The notes beneath the pieces were generated by a model. It did no database searches. It worked only from the letters and a program-made list of their open reading frames with translations, and was not told the origin of the DNA. A program made the translations under genes and the position numbers. This document shows positions 1 through 5,699 of a stretch of 8,461 nt of DNA, one piece after another. The DNA comes from Nitrospina sp. Its GTDB lineage: Bacteria; Nitrospinota; Nitrospinia; Nitrospinales; Nitrospinaceae. Each line of letters starts with the position of its first letter. The first letter of the stretch is position 1. The DNA lies in NCBI GenBank assembly GCA_004357365.1, contig SMVT01000021.1, positions 1 through 8,461 on the forward strand. The letters are read 5' to 3'.

Positions 1-170
1 AGAAGGATGGCGACGAGGATCACAAAAAAGATCCACATCACCATAAACACCCCACCTCCCTTAAAACGCGGATAATTGGGAATCGGCGCGGCAACGGCGC
101 CGCAGTGCGGACACCGCTCCTGTCCGCCTTCAATTTCCTTTCCACATTGAGAACACTGGAACGTTTCCAT
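1..170 (-). CDS. Small zinc-ribbon protein with C-terminal membrane segment (3' end cut by window)
   Basis: This gene begins at the ATG on the minus strand and is still open at base 1, so only the first 56 residues are visible. Residues 6-23 carry two CxxC knuckles, CSQC and CPHC, ten residues apart, which is the usual pattern of a small zinc ribbon. A proline-containing linker follows (about 25-37). From about residue 40 the protein becomes strongly hydrophobic (GVFMVMWIFFVILVAIL), which reads as a membrane helix continuing out of the window. It lies 47 bp downstream of cinA on the same strand and may be cotranscribed with it. I see no convincing Shine-Dalgarno sequence; the bases before the ATG are AT-rich (TTAATCTTTTAAT). 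A membrane-tethered zinc ribbon is inferred from these features, and no specific function can be named. The CxxC spacing and the reading frame support a real gene. Confidence 0.7.
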   Translation of the reverse strand, partial: METFQCSQCGKEIEGGQERCPHCGAVAAPIPNYPRFKGGGVFMVMWIFFVILVAIL

Positions 171-217
171 ATTAAAAGATTAACACGTTTATTCCACCGC
201 GGACAGATGGATTGCGG

Positions 218-1471
218 TCAGGATTCATCAAACAGATACAGGCGGAGCAGATTCAACGCCGCCTGGGCGGCGCGTTGCTGGTTGCGGACCCGGTCCTGAT
301 GCAAGAGGAATCGTTCGCATCGGGTTCCCTGCGGGCCGCTTACCGCGATGAAGGTGAGGCCGACCGGTTTATGAGCCGTGCCGCCGGTGGGCCCGGCGAT
401 GCCCGTCACCGAAAGTCCGAATTCGCTTCCCGCTTGTCGCCGGATGCCCTCCGCCATCGCGATGGCCACTTCCGGGCTGACCGCCCCGTGGGCTTCGATC
501 AGCGCCGGATCCACACCCAGCCGGGCCTGCTTCGCTTCATTGCTGTAGGTCACCGCCCCTTCCAGAAAATAGTCCGAACTTCCCGGGACGGTGGTCAGCC
601 GGTGGGCGATCAACCCGCCGGTGCAGGACTCCGCCACCGCCAGGGTCTTTTGGCTTTTCTTTAATAGATTCCCGATGCGGTCTTCCAGGGTTTCGTCGTC
701 GACCGCAAAAATGTGGTGATCGATTTTCTGCCGTAACAGTTTTTCTGCGGCGTCCAGTTTGGCGGCGGTTTCTTGCCAATCCTTGCCGGTGGCGGTGAAT
801 CGGATCCGAACCCCGAGGTGCGAAGGCAGGGAGGCCACCTTCACGTGTTCCTCGAGAGCAGCGACCGGCCCAATCTCCTCCCACAGGGTGGACTCGGGAA
901 CCCCGGTGGTCTTCAAAATCCGGTGCTGCATCTTGACGGTTCCCATCGGTTCCAAATGGGGGACGATGTGGGTCTCCAAAAGATATTCGACTTCCAGCGG
1001 AACGCCGGGAAGGCAATAGACGCGTCGGCCGTCTTTTTCGAAAAGCAGGCCCGGCGCGGTGCCCTTGGCGTTGTACAGGACGGTGGCCTGTTCCGGCACC
1101 TCGGCTTGGAGATAGGCGGCCTGTGGCGTTTCCATTTCGCGCGCCCGGAACAGTTTTTCGATCTGGCGTTTGACTTTCTCATCCGTCACCCATGCGGAAT
1201 CGAACATCTGTGCCAGAACGCGTTTCGTGATGTCGTCGTGCGTCGCGCCCAGCCCGCCGGTGAGAATGACGCAATCGACGCGCGCCAGCGCCTGTTGCAC
1301 GGCATCGGTGATATCTTCTTCTTCATCGCCCACCGCGACGTGGCGGGTCACGGGAATCCCCAGCATCTCCAGCCGCCGGGTGATGACGCCGGAATTGGTG
1401 TCCGGCACCAAGCCGGTGATAATCTCGTTGCCGATGATCAGGATTTCCACTTTATAAAGGTTCGGTTGCAT
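218..1471 (-). CDS. cinA: CinA-family protein: MoaB/MogA-like domain plus NMN amidohydrolase (PncC) domain
   Basis: The 417-residue length matches full-length two-domain CinA. The N-terminal half is the molybdopterin-binding-like domain: EILIIGNEIITG at 9-20, then TGGLGATHDD at 71-80, then the CLPGVP segment at 153-158. The C-terminal domain (about 265-410) has the family motifs ESCTGG at 281-286, YSNEAK at 309-314 and GIAGPTGGT at 377-385. In characterised relatives this domain deamidates nicotinamide mononucleotide to nicotinate mononucleotide in pyridine nucleotide salvage, and the N-terminal domain has been linked to ADP-ribose pyrophosphatase activity. Two motif positions differ from the usual forms: Ala replaces Pro in GGLGPT, and Thr sits where Gly or Asp is common in GPxGGT. 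The ATG at 1471 puts the first conserved strand at residue 8, and a weak GGAA lies upstream. The classical competence link is not implied, as no recA or competence gene is nearby. Confidence 0.95.
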   Translation of the reverse strand: MQPNLYKVEILIIGNEIITGLVPDTNSGVITRRLEMLGIPVTRHVAVGDEEEDITDAVQQALARVDCVILTGGLGATHDDITKRVLAQMFDSAWVTDEKVKRQIEKLFRAREMETPQAAYLQAEVPEQATVLYNAKGTAPGLLFEKDGRRVYCLPGVPLEVEYLLETHIVPHLEPMGTVKMQHRILKTTGVPESTLWEEIGPVAALEEHVKVASLPSHLGVRIRFTATGKDWQETAAKLDAAEKLLRQKIDHHIFAVDDETLEDRIGNLLKKSQKTLAVAESCTGGLIAHRLTTVPGSSDYFLEGAVTYSNEAKQARLGVDPALIEAHGAVSPEVAIAMAEGIRRQAGSEFGLSVTGIAGPTGGTAHKPVGLTFIAVSGPQGTRCERFLLHQDRVRNQQRAAQAALNLLRLYLFDES

Positions 1472-1539
1472 AACGGTTCATTCCAGCCATGGATTCACGA
1501 CGGCGAAGGGCCCTTTTTCATGGACGCGGCCGCTTCCTT

Positions 1540-1568
1540 GTTATAACCTTGATCGCAATGCAACACAA
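1540..1568 (-). promoter_or_regulatory. Possible cinA promoter
   Basis: Reading the minus strand, TTGTGT (1568-1563) is followed after 17 bases by TATAAC (1545-1540). The -10 matches the sigma-70 consensus at five of six positions and the -35 at only three. Transcription would begin near 1533, giving a leader of about 60 bases before cinA. The -10 is part of a perfect palindrome, GTTATAAC (1540-1547), so the same bases offer a -10 on the plus strand, but no good -35 is found on that side. Confidence 0.3.
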
Positions 1569-1637
1569 CACGCACCGGTCGACCTTGCCGGTTTCCCACA
1601 GTGGCCCTGCGGCCTTCCGCCTGGGCCGTGCCTCTTC

Positions 1638-1641
1638 AGGA
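1638..1641 (+). promoter_or_regulatory. Shine-Dalgarno deciding the MFS transporter start
   Basis: AGGA lies 10 bases before TTG at 1652. The two upstream in-frame candidates, GTG at 1601 and GTG at 1628, have no purine-rich stretch in the right place, and the upstream in-frame stop is at 1550. No in-frame ATG occurs before the first helices. The spacing is slightly long, so this start remains a best guess. Confidence 0.4.
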
Positions 1642-1651
1642 CCATAAAAAT

Positions 1652-2893
1652 TTGATAAACGCATCCACCCACGCGGACGCCGAAGGCCTGGTCCGACAAA
1701 CCTTTCGATGGGACCTGCTGCGCGGTTTTTTTCACGGCGTGCTGACCTCGGGCACGCAAACCTTCGGATTGTTCATCGCCATTCGATATTTCGACGCTGA
1801 TCTGTTTTCCAAATCCCTGATCGGTTCCGCCCCGTTCATCGGAATGCTGTTTTCGCTGTTTCTGTTTCACTACGCGGCCCTAACGCAATTGAAAAATTCG
1901 GTGTGCGGCAGTCTGCCGGTAGTCCTGACCGGGGTGTTCCTGATACTCGCCGCCACCGCCGGCTCGCTGTGGACCTACACTCTGTGGGTGGTTTTGGGAT
2001 TCATGCTGTTGACGGCCATCATCCCCTTTCTGACATCCATTTATCATGACAACTATCCGGCGGACCGGCGCGGTTCTTTGTTTGCCAAAGCGGTGCTGGT
2101 CACGGTGCTGGTTTCTGTGCTCTCGGGATTTCTCGGCTCCTGGGCGATGGACCGGGATCCCAATTTTTATAAATGGGTTCTGATCGCCCTGGGCGTGGCG
2201 GGACTGGGACAGGGGTACGCTATTTGGCGTATGCCGTCTCAAAAAATCGAGGACCACAATCTCACCAACCCGTTCACCCACATGAAACTGGTGGTGCAGG
2301 ACCGGTCTTTCGGTTACGTTCTGCTGACCTGGTTCATCATGGGCTTTGCCAACCTGTGGGTGCTTCCGTTGCGGGTCGATTATCTCACGTCCAGCACTTA
2401 TGGCATCGAGGGATCGGCGTTGTTTGTCGCCACCCTTATAACGGTTGTCCCGGACATCATGCGGGCTTTTTCGGCCCCGTTGCTGGCGCGGCTGTTCGAC
2501 CGCATGAATTTCATTGTGTTGCGCATGATCATCAATGTCCTCTTCGCGTTCGGCGTCGGCCTGTTCTTCCTGACCAAGAATCCTTATGTGATCGGTCTCG
2601 CCTCAGCGCTGATCGGCATCGCCTTCGGCGGCGGCACAGTGGCGTGGAGCCTGTGGGTCACCAAGTACGCGCCGCCCGGAAAAGTGGCGGCTTATATGTC
2701 GGTGCATGTGTTTCTGACCGGGGTGCGGGGAACCCTGGGCCCGCTGGTCGGGTTCTGGACGGTCCAGCGCATTGGGGCACCGGCCATCGGGATGGTCTCG
2801 TTTGCGATGATGATGCTGGCCACCCTGATGCTGATTCCGGAAATCAAGCACGGGCGGGGCAAGCATATCCCCCCGGCGCAGGTCGTTCCCTAG
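1652..2893 (+). CDS. MFS-type transporter, 12 predicted membrane helices, substrate unknown
   Basis: From the TTG start the protein has 413 residues; from GTG at 1601 it would have 430. I count about 12 hydrophobic segments, starting with FFHGVLTSGTQTFGLFIAIRYF (about 26-47) and ending with AIGMVSFAMMMLATLMLIP near the C-terminus. A polar central loop (MPSQKIEDHNLTNPFTHMK) splits them into two sets of six, the layout of the major facilitator superfamily. The loop with YPADRRGSLFAKAV (about 125-138), between helices 4 and 5, and the glycine-rich helix 10 (LIGIAFGGGTVAW) also fit that family. The protein should sit in the inner membrane. It has no obvious partner: cinA diverges from it, and purE downstream has its own promoter candidate. 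Substrate and direction of transport cannot be read from sequence. Confidence 0.85.
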   Translation: MINASTHADAEGLVRQTFRWDLLRGFFHGVLTSGTQTFGLFIAIRYFDADLFSKSLIGSAPFIGMLFSLFLFHYAALTQLKNSVCGSLPVVLTGVFLILAATAGSLWTYTLWVVLGFMLLTAIIPFLTSIYHDNYPADRRGSLFAKAVLVTVLVSVLSGFLGSWAMDRDPNFYKWVLIALGVAGLGQGYAIWRMPSQKIEDHNLTNPFTHMKLVVQDRSFGYVLLTWFIMGFANLWVLPLRVDYLTSSTYGIEGSALFVATLITVVPDIMRAFSAPLLARLFDRMNFIVLRMIINVLFAFGVGLFFLTKNPYVIGLASALIGIAFGGGTVAWSLWVTKYAPPGKVAAYMSVHVFLTGVRGTLGPLVGFWTVQRIGAPAIGMVSFAMMMLATLMLIPEIKHGRGKHIPPAQVVP

Positions 2894-2904
2894 CCGGGAG
2901 CCGA

Positions 2905-2926
2905 GTCAGACATTGCTTGATCTGAC
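2905..2926. repeat. Inverted repeat overlapping the purE -35 region
   Basis: GTCAGA (2905-2910) and TCTGAC (2921-2926) form a perfect 6-bp dyad with a 10-base centre. The right arm overlaps the candidate -35 TTGATC (2917-2922). No T-tract follows, so it is a poor intrinsic terminator for the transporter gene. A protein-binding operator is possible but unproven. Confidence 0.35.
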
Positions 2927-2945
2927 CCTGCAAACTTGTTATAAA
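2917..2945 (+). promoter_or_regulatory. Sigma-70-type promoter candidate for purE-tsaC
   Basis: TTGATC (2917-2922) and TATAAA (2940-2945) are exactly 17 bases apart, matching the consensus at four and five of six positions. Transcription would begin near 2952, leaving a leader of about 40 bases that ends in a good Shine-Dalgarno site. A second -10-like TATAAT at 2971-2976 is too close to the start codon to serve well and has no -35. Confidence 0.5.
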
Positions 2946-2980
2946 ATCTCAACGTTCAAAAAACCTGCCCTATAATAATA

Positions 2981-2985
2981 AGGAG
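2981..2985 (+). promoter_or_regulatory. Ribosome binding site deciding the purE TTG start
   Basis: AGGAG lies 6 bases before TTG at 2992. No other start codon occurs in frame until the two Met codons inside the conserved core (GIMMGSD), which are too late. This makes TTG the only sensible start. Confidence 0.75.
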
Positions 2986-2991
2986 AGCGTT

Positions 2992-3516
2992 TTGGCCACT
3001 TCCAAAAAGAAAACCGCGAAGCCCCGGGTCGGCATTATGATGGGAAGCGATTCGGATTATGCCATCATGAGGGAGGCCTCGAAAATCCTCGACCATTTCG
3101 GGGTCGCCAACGAGGTCATGGTCACTTCCGCGCACCGGACTCCGGCGCGCACGAAAAAATATGTGGACCAGGCCCGCCCGCGCGGGATTCAGGTTTTGAT
3201 CGCGGGAGCGGGAGCCGCCGCCCATCTGGCGGGAGTCGTGGCGGCGGAAACCACTCTGCCGGTGATCGGCGTACCTATCGGCTCCAGTCCATTGCAGGGT
3301 TTCGACTCGCTGTTATCGACGGCGCAGATGCCGGGTGGGGTAAGCGTCGCCACCATGGCTATCGGCAAGGCCGGAGCGAAAAACGCCGGGCTTCTCGCTG
3401 TTCAGATACTGGCGCTGGGTGACGCCAAGCTGACCCAAAAATTGGACCAGTATAAAAAGGATATGGCCAAACAGGTGGAAGCCAAAAACCGGAAACTCCA
3501 GTCCGCGCATGGTTAA
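2992..3516 (+). CDS. purE: Class I N5-carboxyaminoimidazole ribonucleotide mutase PurE
   Basis: PurE converts N5-CAIR to CAIR in de novo purine synthesis in the cytoplasm. The 174-residue protein has the family signatures in order: GSDSD (18-22), SAHRTP (46-51, whose His corresponds to catalytic His45 of E. coli PurE), AGAGAAAHLAG (71-81), the SSPLQGFDSLLSTAQMPGG loop (98-116) and AIGKAGAKNAGLLAVQIL (123-140). These patterns fit class I, which normally depends on PurK for its substrate; purK is not in this window. A Lys-rich N-terminal extension (residues 2-11) and a charged C-terminal helix flank the core. One oddity is Ser in MPGGVSVAT, where Pro is usual. Translation starts at TTG with a strong ribosome binding site. 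The 3' end overlaps tsaC by 8 bp, so the two are probably one transcription unit. Confidence 0.95.
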   Translation: MATSKKKTAKPRVGIMMGSDSDYAIMREASKILDHFGVANEVMVTSAHRTPARTKKYVDQARPRGIQVLIAGAGAAAHLAGVVAAETTLPVIGVPIGSSPLQGFDSLLSTAQMPGGVSVATMAIGKAGAKNAGLLAVQILALGDAKLTQKLDQYKKDMAKQVEAKNRKLQSAHG

Positions 3517-4159
3517 TGTCCTTCGAGTCAATTTTGAATCTCCAGAAGCCTCCAGGGAACCTCTAGAAACGATCCAATCCGTTTTGGATTCCGGAGGAGT
3601 CATCGCGTTTCCCACCGACACGTTTTACGGGTTAGGTGCCGATCCCTTCAATCCCGAAGCCATCTCCAAAATTTTCCGAATCAAGCAACGCCCGGCGGAC
3701 AAACCGCTGCTGGTGCTGATCCACTCTCCGGATCAAGTGGACCGGTTAACGGATCAGATTACACCCTTGGCCAAACTTCTGATGAGGTCGTTTTGGCCGG
3801 GATCCTTAACCCTCCTTTTTAAAGCGGCCCCCGGTCTCCCCAGGGAATTGACTGCGGGAACCGGCAAGGTGGGAGTCCGCCTGCCGGCGCATCTGTTCAC
3901 CCTTCAACCCCTCGAAGGGTTGGACTGTCCGCTGACGGCGCCCAGTGCCAATATCAGCGGACACAAAGAACCGACAGCCCTCTGGGAATTCCCAAGCACT
4001 TTAGGAGAGGAACTGGATCTTTTGGTCGACGGCGGACCGGCCCCTGGCGGAAAGCCCTCCACGATTCTGGATGCCACCATGAATCCGCCGATTCTAGTTC
4101 GCGAAGGAGCCGTTTCCCGGAAGGATCTGCAATTGATATTACCCAATCTACCTGAGTGA
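3509..4159 (+). CDS. tsaC: L-threonylcarbamoyladenylate synthase (TsaC/YrdC/Sua5 family)
   Basis: Enzymes of this family make threonylcarbamoyl-AMP from threonine, bicarbonate and ATP, the first step of t6A modification at position 37 of ANN-decoding tRNAs. The 216 residues cover one YrdC domain without the extra C-terminal Sua5 domain. Motifs seen are FPTDTFYGLGADPFN (34-48), the KQRPADKPL segment (59-67), VGVRLP (121-126), APSANISG (144-151), STILD (164-168) and REGAVS (188-193). The ATG lies inside the last codons of purE, and the upstream purine stretch is too distant for a good Shine-Dalgarno, so translational coupling to purE is likely. The partner proteins TsaB, TsaD and TsaE are not in the window. 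Family assignment is firm; the exact subtype (TsaC or short Sua5/YwlC) is less so. Confidence 0.92.
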   Translation: MVNVLRVNFESPEASREPLETIQSVLDSGGVIAFPTDTFYGLGADPFNPEAISKIFRIKQRPADKPLLVLIHSPDQVDRLTDQITPLAKLLMRSFWPGSLTLLFKAAPGLPRELTAGTGKVGVRLPAHLFTLQPLEGLDCPLTAPSANISGHKEPTALWEFPSTLGEELDLLVDGGPAPGGKPSTILDATMNPPILVREGAVSRKDLQLILPNLPE

Positions 4160-4187
4160 AGCCTCCCCTGCCCTCTAAAATTCAGGC

Positions 4188-4216
4188 TTACGAAATCCCC
4201 CCGCATGCCCTATAAT
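4188..4216 (+). promoter_or_regulatory. Promoter candidate for acpS
   Basis: A perfect TATAAT (4211-4216) lies 17 bases after a weak -35, TTACGA (4188-4193). Transcription would begin near 4223, with a leader of about 34 bases containing AAAGGA before the acpS ATG. The strong -10 and suitable placement support it; the -35 matches only three of six positions. Confidence 0.45.
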
Positions 4217-4256
4217 ATTTTCTACCTTTAAGAATGCACACTCAAAGGATGCGGCC

Positions 4257-4637
4257 ATGATTTACGGAACAGGAGTGGACCTAATCGAAATTTCCCGGAT
4301 CAGAAACTCGATTCAAAAATATTCCGGTAAATTCGAAGAGCGCGTGTTTACTTCAAAGGAAATCGACTACTGCCGGTCCAAGGCCGACCCGTCCAAGCAC
4401 TTTGCCGCCCGGTTCGCCGCCAAGGAGGCGGTGTTGAAATCGCTGGGAACGGGCATGGCACAGGGCATCGCCTGGAAGGATATGGAAATCCTGAACCGGG
4501 AATCGGGCCAACCGGTTCTGAACCTGACCGGCAAGGGCCGGCATATTTTCGATGCGTTGAACCTGAAGGATATCCACATCTCCATCACTCATGGCAAAAG
4601 TTACGCCCTGGCGCAGGCGATTGCTGAAATGAATTGA
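4257..4637 (+). CDS. acpS: Holo-[acyl-carrier-protein] synthase AcpS
   Basis: AcpS transfers the 4'-phosphopantetheine arm from coenzyme A to apo-ACP, making the carrier active for fatty acid and lipid A synthesis. At 126 residues it has the typical size of this trimeric enzyme class. The N-terminal GTGVDLIEISRI contains the Mg-binding Asp (residue 8). The second signature, HFAARFAAKEAVLKSLGTG (48-66), contains the metal-binding Glu (57), and the C-terminal ISITHGKSYALA (108-119) is the third family block. The ATG has AAAGGA 7 bases upstream. The gene lies 97 bp after tsaC with its own promoter candidate and 71 bp before an LpxL-like acyltransferase on the same strand. In many genomes acpS stands beside pdxJ or nnrD; neither is here. 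Confidence 0.95.
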   Translation: MIYGTGVDLIEISRIRNSIQKYSGKFEERVFTSKEIDYCRSKADPSKHFAARFAAKEAVLKSLGTGMAQGIAWKDMEILNRESGQPVLNLTGKGRHIFDALNLKDIHISITHGKSYALAQAIAEMN

Positions 4638-4708
4638 CCCGACGGACCACCGCCAGGCATCCAGCGTTTTATTGAACACAAACCTTCCTTATACCATCAG
4701 AGCTTACA

Positions 4709-5650
4709 TTGGACCGCCGCCAGACAATTCCTAAAAAGATCCGTTACGTTCTGGAATATGTATTGTTCCGCGTCGTTTTGTTTCCCGTGCAGATGCTTTC
4801 GCTGAACGGAATCAACCGGTTGGCGCGTTTTCTGGGCAACGCGCTGTATCATGGTTCCCCCAAGCGGAGGAAAATCGCGCGGATCAATCTGGACATCGCG
4901 TTTGGGAACACCAAAAGCCCGGATGAAAAAAGCCGCATCGCCCGGCAATCCATCATCCACATGATCACCACTCCTCTGCAGTGCCTCTGGATTACACGGA
5001 ACACAGAGCACAGAGTCTATCAACTCTTTCCTTCCGAACCGGAGGGTTTGGAGCATTTGAACAATAGCCTGAAGCGCGGCAAGGGCGCCTTTTACCTGAT
5101 GGCCCATTACGGGAATTGGGAAGTTTTGGGGATTTACCTAGGATTCAAAAATTTTTCCCAAGTCTATGCGATAACGCGAAAGCTGGACAATCCCTACCTG
5201 GAAGCCTTCCTCATGCATTTGAGAACCCTTTCCGGAGCCGGTATTTTCCATAAGGAAGAATCGCCGCTGAAAATGGTCCGGGCCTTGAAAAACAATTTCT
5301 GTGTGGGGGTGATGATGGACCAGAACGGCGGTATCGGCGGATTGTTTGTGGATTTCTTTGGCAAAAAAGCCGCCACACCCCGTTCGCTGGCGGTGTTGAG
5401 TTATTCCACCGGCGCGGCCGTGCTCCCGCTCATTCCCTATCCCACCGAAAAGGGGACGTATCAAGCCGTTCTCCTTCCTGAAATAAAGCTGGAAAAAACC
5501 GGCGACAAGGAAAAAGATATTTTTCGCTGGACGCAGGAATACCAGAAGTTGCTGGAGAAGGTGATCCGGGAGCATCCAGAGCCGTGGATGTGGATTCACC
5601 GCCGATGGAAGACACGCCCGCCGGAAGAAAAAAACGCGTTGATTTATTGA
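4709..5650 (+). CDS. LpxL/HtrB-family lysophospholipid (lipid A) acyltransferase
   Basis: Proteins of this family transfer an acyl chain, usually from acyl-ACP, to a lipid A precursor or a related lipid on the inner face of the inner membrane. The 313-residue length fits. A hydrophobic N-terminal anchor (about 13-32) precedes the HxxxxE catalytic motif HYGNWE (133-138). Further family blocks are VGVMMDQNGG (199-208), FVDFFGKKAATPRSLAVL (213-230) and EPWMWIHRRWKTRP (281-294). The start appears to be TTG at 4709: an in-frame stop lies at 4673, no ATG is available between, and only a weak GAG stands 6 bases before it. The gene follows acpS by 71 bp, which fits a shared lipid role. Whether it makes secondary acylations of lipid A or acylates another lipid cannot be decided, so I give no specific symbol. 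Confidence 0.9.
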   Translation: MDRRQTIPKKIRYVLEYVLFRVVLFPVQMLSLNGINRLARFLGNALYHGSPKRRKIARINLDIAFGNTKSPDEKSRIARQSIIHMITTPLQCLWITRNTEHRVYQLFPSEPEGLEHLNNSLKRGKGAFYLMAHYGNWEVLGIYLGFKNFSQVYAITRKLDNPYLEAFLMHLRTLSGAGIFHKEESPLKMVRALKNNFCVGVMMDQNGGIGGLFVDFFGKKAATPRSLAVLSYSTGAAVLPLIPYPTEKGTYQAVLLPEIKLEKTGDKEKDIFRWTQEYQKLLEKVIREHPEPWMWIHRRWKTRPPEEKNALIY

Positions 5651-5651
5651 A

Positions 5652-5685
5652 GGCGGTTAAGCGGGACCGAAAAACCTGCTCCGCC
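5652..5685. terminator. Bulged GC-rich hairpin between convergent genes
   Basis: GGCGG (5652-5656) pairs with CCGCC (5681-5685). After a three-base bulge (TTA), AGCGGG (5660-5665) pairs with CCTGCT (5675-5680) with one G-U pair, closing a 9-base loop. The stem has 11 pairs. No T-tract follows on either strand, so it is not a textbook intrinsic terminator, but its place between the 3' ends of the acyltransferase gene and fliA suggests a bidirectional transcript end. Confidence 0.4.
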
Positions 5686-5699
5686 ACTCAGGGTTCATC

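Noticed and set aside
1526..1533. GCGGCCGC palindrome in the cinA/transporter gap
   Set aside because: An 8-bp GC palindrome is expected by chance in GC-rich DNA, and nothing else supports a function.
773..1546. 257-codon open frame on the plus strand opposite cinA
   Set aside because: It is antisense to a well-supported cinA, its translation has no recognisable domain and an irregular composition, and it is explained by GC-rich third positions.
2173..2925. 250-codon open frame in another plus frame within the transporter gene
   Set aside because: The overlapping transporter frame has clear membrane helices, while this one is rich in Gly, Arg and Pro with no coherent fold.
4151..4189. Two overlapping inverted repeats after tsaC (CCTGA/TCAGG and AAGCCT/AGGCTT)
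   Set aside because: Short arms with loops of about 19 to 26 bases and no T-tract; likely chance, though they overlap the weak acpS -35.
4651..4670. Possible intrinsic terminator after acpS (CGC...GCG followed by TTTT)
   Set aside because: The stem has only three plus two pairs with mismatches between, too weak to call.
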